Assembly: GCA_964354485.1 (NCBI GenBank)
Contig: CAYGZY010000209.1
Span: forward strand, 1-8,902
DNA length: 8,902 nucleotides
Reading direction: 5' to 3'
DNA from: CAYGXH01 sp964354485
Lineage (GTDB): Bacteria > Bacteroidota > Ignavibacteria > UBA10030 > SZUA-254
In this document: positions 1-5,230 of the stretch, in pieces
How positions within the stretch are numbered: position 1 is the first letter of the stretch
Layout of the letters: every line of letters begins with the position of its first letter
Made by a program: the position numbers and the translations under genes
The notes under the pieces: generated by a model
What the model saw: the letters and a program-made list of their open reading frames with translations, nothing else
What the model was told of the DNA's origin: nothing
Databases searched by the model: none

Positions 1-44
1 TAACACGGGTAGCACTTTGTGGTAAGAAAACTCGAGAGGAACAA

Positions 45-2579
45 ATGGCTGGAGTGAATGAAAAGATAATCCCTGTTGATATCGAAGAAGAAATGAAAGT
101 TTCGTACATCGATTACGCGATGAGCGTGATCGTTGCGCGCGCACCGCCCGATGTCCGCGATGGGACGAAACCCGTTCACAGGCGAGTATTGTTCGGCATG
201 CACGAACTTGGCCTTCCAAGCAATCGGCCCCACAAGAAAAGCGCACGCATTGTTGGAGAGGTTTTAGGTAAATATCACCCCCACGGCGATACCGCGGTAT
301 ACGATACCATGGTCCGAATGGCGCAGGACTTTTCCCTCCGGTACCCGCTTGTTGACGGGCAGGGAAATTTTGGATCGATTGACGGCGATGCCCCTGCGGC
401 AATGCGTTACACTGAGGTTCGGCTCTCCCGCATCGCAGAGGAAATGCTGAAAGATCTTGAGAAAAATACTGTCACATTTCTGCCCAACTTCGATGATACA
501 TTAAAAGAGCCGTCGGTCCTTCCGGCGATGGTACCTAATCTGTTACTGAACGGTACCTCAGGAATTGCGGTCGGAATGACGACAAATATCCCGCCGCATA
601 ATCTTACCGAAGTTATAGATGGCTGTGTGGCAGTCATTGAATCTCCGTCGCTTGCCGACGAGAAACTCTTTAAAATCATAAAAGCGCCTGATTTTCCTAC
701 GGGCGGCATTATCTATGGATACGAAGGCGTGCGCGATGCCTATAAAACTGGCAGGGGACGCATCGTCGTACGTGCAAAAGTAAACATCGAGACGGGCCGT
801 GCAGACCGGCAGGCAATCATTGTCACTGAAATACCGTACCAGGTGAACAAATCGGTGCTCATAGAAAAAATTGCGGATCTTGTCCGGGATAAGAGGATCG
901 AAGATATATCGGATATCCGCGACGAATCCGACAAGGACGGACTGAGAGTCGTAATAGAACTCAAGAGGGACGCGAATGCCTCCGTTGTTCTAAACAATCT
1001 CTATAAGCTCACACAGATGCAGACGACCTTCGGCGTGATAATGCTTGCGCTGGTGGATGGAAGACCGCAGATCCTTACTCTTAGGCAGATGATTGATCAC
1101 TTCGTAAAACACCGGAACGAAGTGATTGTGCGAAGAACAAAACATGAGCTTGCAGAAGCTGAGAAAAGAGCTCACATCCTTGAAGGATACATAATTGCAC
1201 TCGACAATATCGATGAAATCGTAAAACTTATCAAGAAATCTAAGGATGTGCCGACCGCGCAGGAAGGGCTGATGAAGCGCTTCAAGCTATCGGAAATCCA
1301 GGCAAAGGCGATTCTCGATATGCGGCTCCAGCGGCTGACCGGACTTGAGAGAAAGAAGGTAGAGGAAGAGTACAAGGAAACGATAAAGCTCATCGAGAAA
1401 CTTAAATCGATTCTCGCCAGCAAGAAACTCCAACTGCAGATCATCAAGGATGAGCTGCTCGAGATAAAGAAAAAGTACGGTGATGACCGTCGTACTGAAA
1501 TCATCTACAAGGCAGAGGAATTCAGCGTTGAGGACATGATCGCGGAAGAGGACGTCGTCATAACGATCAGTCACAGCGGATTCATCAAGCGATTTCCAGT
1601 CTCAGGGTACCGCCGGCAGGCACGCGGCGGGAAAGGTGTCACCGGCGCCACAACAAAGGAAGATGATTTCATCCAACATATCTTCATCGCGTCGACACAC
1701 GATTACATTCTCTTCTTCACGGACGCGGGGAAATGCTATTGGCTCAGAGTTCATGAAATCCCGGAAGCCGGGAAAATGGCAAGAGGAAAGTCGATTGTAA
1801 ATCTGATCGCAAAGAACGCCGACGAAAATATCGCCGCGTACGTGCCGGTCAAGGAATTCGACGAGAAGCTCTATGTCGCGATCGTGACGGAGAGAGGATT
1901 AATTAAGAAAACGTCGCTCTCCGAATATGCGAATATCAGGCGGTCGGGGATTACCGCGATCTCCCTCCAGAAGGGGGACTGCGTTAAGGATGTCAAATCA
2001 ACGGATGGGACGCAGGATGTCATTATCGGAACATTCAGAGGGATGGCTATCAGGTTCCATGAGCGCGAAGCGCGCCCCATGGGACGGACATCGATGGGTG
2101 TTCGTGCCGTGAAACTCAATAAAGACGACAGAGTGATAGGCGCAGTTGCTATCAAGCGCCGCAGTACGTCGATACTGGTTGTTGCCGAAAATGGATTCGG
2201 AAAAAGGAGTGAACTCGACGAATACCGCGTAAGTCACCGCGGGGGAAAGGGAGTTATCACGTTCCGTGTCACCGAAAAAACCGGTAACATGGTTGCGATT
2301 AAGGAAGTGCTGGAGAACGACGACATCGTGGTTGTAACAACACAGGGCGTAATTATTCGTCAGCCGGCAAAGACGATCAGAGTGGCAGGACGGAATACAC
2401 AGGGCGTGCGGCTCATACGTCTGGAGAGTAATGACAAAATTGCCGATACTGCAGTGGTTCCGGCGGAGGAAGATGTGGACATCACCTACGCTGCTAAGGA
2501 AGACAGCAAAGCGCCGGTACAGGTAAAGGGAGAGCCCGCTTCACCGGCGGCACGTGGAAAGAACAAGGGCAAAAAGTGA
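45..2579 (+). CDS. gyrA: DNA gyrase subunit A
   Basis: This is the breakage-reunion subunit of DNA gyrase, which with GyrB introduces negative supercoils using ATP. The 844-residue length is close to the 875 of E. coli GyrA. The active-site tyrosine lies in AAMRYTE and falls at Tyr122, the E. coli number, so the N-terminal numbering matches without gaps. The quinolone-resistance region reads HPHGDTAVYD (78-87), with Thr83 and Asp87. A long coiled coil (about residues 365-485) is followed by the C-terminal beta-pinwheel. That domain carries a GyrA-box-like QARGGKG at 525-531, which favours GyrA over ParC, and a second SHRGGKG at 730-736. The tail is basic (RGKNKGKK). The ATG start has GAGG at 36-39, five bases upstream. 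Two normally invariant leucines differ (Pro34, Thr41). The TAA at bases 1-3 might end an upstream gene, but this cannot be judged. Confidence 0.97.
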   Translation: MAGVNEKIIPVDIEEEMKVSYIDYAMSVIVARAPPDVRDGTKPVHRRVLFGMHELGLPSNRPHKKSARIVGEVLGKYHPHGDTAVYDTMVRMAQDFSLRYPLVDGQGNFGSIDGDAPAAMRYTEVRLSRIAEEMLKDLEKNTVTFLPNFDDTLKEPSVLPAMVPNLLLNGTSGIAVGMTTNIPPHNLTEVIDGCVAVIESPSLADEKLFKIIKAPDFPTGGIIYGYEGVRDAYKTGRGRIVVRAKVNIETGRADRQAIIVTEIPYQVNKSVLIEKIADLVRDKRIEDISDIRDESDKDGLRVVIELKRDANASVVLNNLYKLTQMQTTFGVIMLALVDGRPQILTLRQMIDHFVKHRNEVIVRRTKHELAEAEKRAHILEGYIIALDNIDEIVKLIKKSKDVPTAQEGLMKRFKLSEIQAKAILDMRLQRLTGLERKKVEEEYKETIKLIEKLKSILASKKLQLQIIKDELLEIKKKYGDDRRTEIIYKAEEFSVEDMIAEEDVVITISHSGFIKRFPVSGYRRQARGGKGVTGATTKEDDFIQHIFIASTHDYILFFTDAGKCYWLRVHEIPEAGKMARGKSIVNLIAKNADENIAAYVPVKEFDEKLYVAIVTERGLIKKTSLSEYANIRRSGITAISLQKGDCVKDVKSTDGTQDVIIGTFRGMAIRFHEREARPMGRTSMGVRAVKLNKDDRVIGAVAIKRRSTSILVVAENGFGKRSELDEYRVSHRGGKGVITFRVTEKTGNMVAIKEVLENDDIVVVTTQGVIIRQPAKTIRVAGRNTQGVRLIRLESNDKIADTAVVPAEEDVDITYAAKEDSKAPVQVKGEPASPAARGKNKGKK

Positions 2580-2584
2580 TCAGT

Positions 2585-3694
2585 TTAGGTTGAATACGTC
2601 GGCACCAGGAATGTAAATTTACTTCCTTTTCCGACTTCCGATTCGGCAAAGATTTTCCCGTTATGTGCTTCAACAATACTCCGACAAAGCAACAATCCTA
2701 AACCGGTTGTCTTGCGTTCAGGAAGCCTGCCATCGATGAAGATCTGATTCTTATCGAAGAGGAGGGGAATCATTTCCGCAGGTATCCCGACGCCGGTATC
2801 AGCAATGGAAACCGCGATGTACTCGCGTTGGTCACCTTCTTCGGACAAGGTCTTCGCGGAAACGTTTACTCTAATCAAACCACCCCCTGCTGTGTACTTG
2901 AGCGCATTATCCATAAGGTTGCCGATGACCTGCTCTATCTTTGTAGGGTCAACCTCCACAGTAGGAATGTTCCCGGTAACGTCTACCGTGAGCGTTATCT
3001 TTTTCGAGTCAGCCTGGAGGTGATACCGCGAGCAAATTATAGGAACCACCTCATCCAGATTTGTAGGAAACTTCTCAATTTCCACACGCCCCGATTCAAA
3101 CATACTCAAGTCGATCATATCGTTAAGTATCGCATCCATGGTACAGATGGCGCTGTCGATGCTTGCAAGTATGCTCCGCTGCTGATCGGTCAGTTTCCCC
3201 ATAGATTCTTGTTCGATGAATTCAACGGAAGATTTTATTGTCCGGAGCGGTGTAAGTAAATTATAGAGAAGCTTTGAGGTAAAAGCCGACTGCAGCTCTT
3301 TAATTTTCACTTCGGCGAGATGGGATCTGAGAACATTCCTCACGCGGTTGAGCAGCTCTTCCAGCGGTTGAACTTTGGACAGGAATTCCTTTGCGCCGAG
3401 CTTGACAGCCTCCACTGCAATATGAATTTCCTGTGAGCCGGTTAGCATGATGTAGTCTGTTGTGGGAGCCTCTTTCCGCAGGATTTCAAGTACTTCGATG
3501 CCGTTCATTTTAGGCATGCGGACATCCAGCAAGGCGAGGTCGAAGGAAAACTGGCGGGCGAGGTGAACGGCCTCTTCTCCGTCCCGTGCCTGCGTAACGG
3601 CATACCCCTCCGCCTCCAGCGCATCTGCTATGAGTGTTCTGAAATCGTCCTCGTCGTCAACGACGAGCAGTCGTGGCTTCTGGTCCTTAGTCAT
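2585..3694 (-). CDS. REC-HisKA-HATPase hybrid protein with tyrosine at the phospho-histidine position (pseudo-histidine kinase)
   Basis: A 369-residue cytoplasmic two-component protein with no membrane segment. Residues 8-123 form a receiver domain with an acidic pair Asp13/Asp14, phosphoacceptor Asp57 (LALLDVRMP), Thr85 and Lys107, the last in SKVQP instead of the usual KP. Residues 131-205 match a HisKA dimerisation domain. The H-box, usually SHELRTPL, reads LYNLLTPL, so Tyr144 replaces the histidine and Asn145 the following Glu. The HATPase_c domain (about 210-366) looks intact: N-box NLMDNALKYT from Asn259, DTGVGIP at 299-305 and GLGLLLC at 331-337. Canonical histidine autophosphorylation should therefore be impossible, while ATP binding and receiver phosphorylation remain plausible. 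Caulobacter DivL is a precedent for Tyr at this site. The gene stands alone with its own promoter, and its stop is 5 bp from that of gyrA. The start ATG is preceded by an AG-rich AGAGAAGAA. Signal and partners are unknown. Confidence 0.92.
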   Translation of the reverse strand: MTKDQKPRLLVVDDEDDFRTLIADALEAEGYAVTQARDGEEAVHLARQFSFDLALLDVRMPKMNGIEVLEILRKEAPTTDYIMLTGSQEIHIAVEAVKLGAKEFLSKVQPLEELLNRVRNVLRSHLAEVKIKELQSAFTSKLLYNLLTPLRTIKSSVEFIEQESMGKLTDQQRSILASIDSAICTMDAILNDMIDLSMFESGRVEIEKFPTNLDEVVPIICSRYHLQADSKKITLTVDVTGNIPTVEVDPTKIEQVIGNLMDNALKYTAGGGLIRVNVSAKTLSEEGDQREYIAVSIADTGVGIPAEMIPLLFDKNQIFIDGRLPERKTTGLGLLLCRSIVEAHNGKIFAESEVGKGSKFTFLVPTYST

Positions 3695-3724
3695 AAATTC
3701 TTCTCTTGCATGTTTTAACCTTTA

Positions 3725-3753
3725 ATGGTAGAGAAAATCGTATTAAAAATCAA
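3725..3753 (-). promoter_or_regulatory. Candidate sigma-70-type promoter of the REC-pseudokinase gene
   Basis: Reading the minus strand, TTGATT (3753-3748) is followed by a 17-base spacer and TACCAT (3730-3725), each matching the sigma-70 consensus at four of six positions. Transcription would start near 3718, giving a leader of about 24 bases before the ATG at 3694. The bases around the -10 (ATTTTCTCTAC) also occur at the same position in the promoter at 5956-5984. It is predicted from sequence alone. Confidence 0.5.
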
Positions 3754-3830
3754 TTTAAACTGTAAATCGTTCGGGATCTCGTTTTTAAATCTAGCCGATA
3801 TTGGTCCTGGTTACCCTCACCCCCGCCCGA

Positions 3831-3864
3831 CCGAACGAGCTCGTGCAGCGCATCGGTCGTTCGG
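3831..3864. repeat. Inverted repeat in GC-rich intergenic DNA
   Basis: CCGAACGA (3831-3838) pairs perfectly with TCGTTCGG (3857-3864) across an 18-base loop. An alternative pairing of GACCGA (3829-3834) with TCGGTC (3853-3858) competes with it. It sits in a C-rich block starting near 3815 (CCCTCACCCCCGCCCGACC), unlike the AT-rich DNA on either side. No reading frame here looks genuine. The block resembles intergenic repeats seen in many bacterial genomes, but that is from memory. Confidence 0.5.
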
Positions 3865-3873
3865 GCTGTAATT

Positions 3874-3893
3874 CCTCTCCCCGAGTGGAGAGG
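3874..3893. repeat. 7-bp stem hairpin CCTCTCC/GGAGAGG
   Basis: CCTCTCC (3874-3880), a six-base loop CCGAGT and GGAGAGG (3887-3893) form a perfect stem. No T-run follows on the plus strand (ATGCTAAAAG) and none follows on the minus strand, so it is not a convincing intrinsic terminator. It is one piece of the composite repeat block between 3815 and 4091. Confidence 0.55.
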
Positions 3894-3944
3894 GATGCTA
3901 AAAGACATTTCGCTCTATCTACAAACCTGTTACCCCGAAATTTA

Positions 3945-3975
3945 CCCGCGGAAGTCCCGAAGGGACGCAGGCGGG
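3945..3975. repeat. Nested hairpin GTCCC-GAA-GGGAC inside CCCGC/GCGGG
   Basis: An inner five-base-pair stem GTCCC (3954-3958)/GGGAC (3962-3966) with a GAA loop is enclosed by CCCGC (3945-3949)/GCGGG (3971-3975). The symmetrical arrangement suggests a small structured repeat. It lies in the non-coding interval between the REC-pseudokinase promoter and the TPR-zinc-ribbon gene. Confidence 0.5.
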
Positions 3976-3994
3976 GCTTCTACTTAGTGGAAAT

Positions 3995-4014
3995 CGGGTC
4001 AGAAATCGGAAGTC
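3995..4014. repeat. 20-bp direct repeat, copy 1 (CGGGTCAGAAATCGGAAGTC)
   Basis: This 20-mer recurs without mismatch at 5199-5218, about 1.2 kb away. The inner part, AGAAATCGGAAGTC, also occurs in inverted orientation at 5172-5185. Here it is preceded by a further short copy of AAATCGG at 3991-3997. The three copies bracket the TPR-zinc-ribbon gene and its hairpin repeats. Confidence 0.85.
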
Positions 4015-4031
4015 TACCGAACTCTTATTTA

Positions 4032-4051
4032 CACCGCAATTTATTGCGGTG
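4032..4051. repeat. 9-2-9 mini-hairpin, unit A1 (CACCGCAATTTATTGCGGTG)
   Basis: A perfect palindrome with nine base pairs and a two-base centre TT. It belongs to the same architectural class as the palindromes at 4072-4091, 5014-5033 and 5054-5073. Its centre is exactly 40 bp from the centre of the 4072 unit. It is non-coding and lies upstream of the TPR-zinc-ribbon gene. Confidence 0.85.
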
Positions 4052-4071
4052 ATTATCACTGTTTCCAATTA

Positions 4072-4091
4072 GAGACCATTTTAATGGTTTC
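4072..4091. repeat. 9-2-9 mini-hairpin, unit A2 (GAGACCATTTTAATGGTTTC)
   Basis: Nine paired positions around a TT centre, with one G-T wobble (4074 with 4089) when read as plus-strand RNA. It is separated by 20 bases from unit A1. It ends 40 bases before the start codon at 4132, so it could lie in that gene's leader. No clear promoter or Shine-Dalgarno sequence is visible between them. Confidence 0.75.
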
Positions 4092-4131
4092 AAAATATTC
4101 ATCTCATAAGAAACGAATATTGGTCAATTGA

Positions 4132-4926
4132 ATGACATGCGGTGCAGTAGATACCGGTCCGAGCGATTCAGAAAATTTGCGAAAAGCTTATCAAGCATTA
4201 TCGCAAAATGATTTTGTCACAGCGCGCCAACTTCTGCAGGAGGTTGTAGCTAATGCTCCTACGGAGTATGTGTACAGTTACCGGGATGGAGATTCACTTT
4301 ATGTAAAATTCTGGACGCGAGAAGAGTTCATACAATATGTCAGCGGGACAAAGCCGAATGAGAGAGAGAATGTTGTTTGGATACAGAACGTCTACCCACA
4401 GGCATACTATTACCTTGCGATACTTGATGTGAATGGGGGAAATTATCAAAACGCGATCTTAAACCTCGAAAAAAGTCTTAAACATGAACCTGATCAACCA
4501 CTAACACTCTGTGAGTTAGCCTACACAATCGGTGTGCAGATGGGCGATCATGACGCGGCGTTATCTCTTTATGAAAAAGCGATTCACTCGCGGGATTATA
4601 TTACTTCAAGTGTGAAAGCAACGGCTCTCCGTGGCAAGGGTGTCCAGCTTATAGAACTCGGACGATTGAATGAAGCGGAAGTCTGTTTCCGGGAATCATT
4701 ACAGCTTGAACCGGACAATGAACTCGCGTATGGTGAACTCATATATATTTCTAAATTAAAATCGGGAGGCAATCCATCACCAACCATCGGTCTGGAGATG
4801 ACAAGAGAAGTCCATACAAATTCGTGTTCATCATGCGGGAAAGAACTGGGAACCGAGGGTGCGGTATTCAATAAGAAGGGAAAACTTATATATCGGTGTA
4901 AGAAGTGTGAAGAACTCCTTGCGTGA
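4132..4926 (+). CDS. TPR protein with C-terminal zinc ribbon, function unknown
   Basis: I do not recognise this 264-residue protein as a named family. Degenerate TPR helices are visible at residues 14-43 (RKAYQALSQNDFVTARQLLQ), 90-120 (AYYYLAILDVNGGNYQNAIL), 124-155 and 164-198 (LGRLNEAEVCFRESLQLEPD). A conserved-looking, non-TPR stretch rich in aromatic residues separates the first two (45-88). The C-terminus has Cys232-x2-Cys235-x20-Cys256-x2-Cys259, a zinc-ribbon pattern that suggests protein or nucleic-acid binding in the cytoplasm. The start is uncertain. An in-frame TGA directly precedes the ATG, no Shine-Dalgarno is visible, and the first residues (MTCGAVDTG) resemble a lipoprotein just after its cysteine, so the N-terminus may be cropped. 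Intergenic palindromes and an inverted 15-bp motif lie on both sides. The reading frame itself is intact, so I consider it a real gene. Confidence 0.8.
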   Translation: MTCGAVDTGPSDSENLRKAYQALSQNDFVTARQLLQEVVANAPTEYVYSYRDGDSLYVKFWTREEFIQYVSGTKPNERENVVWIQNVYPQAYYYLAILDVNGGNYQNAILNLEKSLKHEPDQPLTLCELAYTIGVQMGDHDAALSLYEKAIHSRDYITSSVKATALRGKGVQLIELGRLNEAEVCFRESLQLEPDNELAYGELIYISKLKSGGNPSPTIGLEMTREVHTNSCSSCGKELGTEGAVFNKKGKLIYRCKKCEELLA

Positions 4927-4972
4927 GAGGGAATATTGCTTATATTATTACCCTTATGCTAAACATAGCAGA

Positions 4973-4988
4973 AACCGATGAATCGGTT
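4973..4988. repeat. Mini-hairpin AACCGAT-GA-ATCGGTT
   Basis: A perfect seven-base-pair stem with a two-base GA centre, like the centre of unit B1 (GATGAATC). Its last two bases begin the 47-bp direct repeat at 4987. It lies 46 bases beyond the stop of the TPR-zinc-ribbon gene. No adequate T-run follows it directly. Confidence 0.65.
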
Positions 4989-5033
4989 AGAAGCTAATCT
5001 TCGTTTTTCTGGACACCATGATGAATCATGGTG
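4987..5033. repeat. 47-bp direct repeat, copy 1, ending in 9-2-9 hairpin unit B1
   Basis: This 47-base block aligns without gaps to 5105-5151, with 37 of 47 bases identical. It starts TTAGAAGCTAA and has a T-rich middle. It ends in the perfect palindrome CACCATGATGAATCATGGTG (5014-5033), nine base pairs around a GA centre. The palindrome's centre is exactly 40 bp from the centre of the palindrome at 5054-5073. Confidence 0.8.
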
Positions 5034-5053
5034 CATGAGCCGGCGCTCACTTG

Positions 5054-5073
5054 CACCACAATTTATTGTTGTT
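5054..5073. repeat. 9-2-9 mini-hairpin, unit B2 (degenerate, 7 of 9 pairs)
   Basis: CACCACAATTTATTGTTGTT has the same AATTTATT core as unit A1 and pairs at seven of nine positions. It follows unit B1 after a 20-base linker, the same linker length as between A1 and A2. The two mismatches suggest a decaying copy. Confidence 0.65.
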
Positions 5074-5104
5074 ACTAGAAAATAACTACGGATTAACCAC
5101 TTTA

Positions 5105-5151
5105 TTAGAAGCTAAACTTTGATTTTCTTAACGCTATGGTGAATCATGGCA
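5105..5151. repeat. 47-bp direct repeat, copy 2, with hairpin GCTATGGT-GA-ATCATGGC
   Basis: Second copy of the block at 4987-5033, offset by 118 bp. Its stem keeps pairing despite changes. Relative to copy 1, one A-T pair is replaced by G-C (5133 with 5150), and two positions became G-T wobbles (5135 with 5148, 5139 with 5144). The outermost C/G pair is lost. Confidence 0.75.
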
Positions 5152-5171
5152 TTAATCAGAGGTATGAGTCA

Positions 5172-5218
5172 GACTTCCGATTTCTATCCAGCTGTAACCG
5201 GGTCAGAAATCGGAAGTC
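5172..5218. repeat. 14-bp perfect inverted repeat; second arm contains 20-bp direct repeat copy 2
   Basis: GACTTCCGATTTCT (5172-5185) and AGAAATCGGAAGTC (5205-5218) form a 14-bp stem around a 19-base loop. The right arm is part of the 20-mer (5199-5218) that matches 3995-4014 exactly. On the minus strand the hairpin begins 12 bases after the stop codon of the CpoB-like lipoprotein gene. No T-run follows, so it could protect or mark the mRNA end but is not a classical terminator. Confidence 0.8.
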
Positions 5219-5230
5219 AACTGGTAAGGT

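Noticed and set aside
45..2579. ParC (topoisomerase IV subunit) instead of GyrA
   Set aside because: The near full-length pinwheel domain, the QARGGKG box and gap-free N-terminal agreement with GyrA numbering favour GyrA.
2828..3259. 143-codon plus-strand open frame
   Set aside because: It lies wholly antisense to the REC-pseudokinase gene, whose domain motifs are unmistakable; the plus-strand translation has no recognisable domain.
3801..4052. Open frame of 83 codons on the plus strand in the intergenic block
   Set aside because: It is made of the GC-rich hairpins, the 20-mer and unit A1, has no ribosome site and no protein-like pattern.
4094..4121. AATATTC/GAATATT inverted repeat as an operator for the TPR-zinc-ribbon gene
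   Set aside because: Seven AT-rich pairs across a 14-base loop are easily found by chance, and no promoter is evident around it.
4990..5010. Rho-independent terminator (GAAG/CTTC followed by GTTTTTCT)
   Set aside because: The stem has only four base pairs of low GC content, and in the second copy of the 47-bp repeat one pair weakens and the T-run is interrupted.
4032..5151. CRISPR-like array
   Set aside because: The palindromes differ in sequence, the 40-bp spacing applies only within pairs, and there are no identical repeats with unique spacers or cas genes.
5172..5218. Intrinsic terminator for the CpoB-like gene
   Set aside because: The stem is strong but has a 19-base loop and no T-run follows on either strand.
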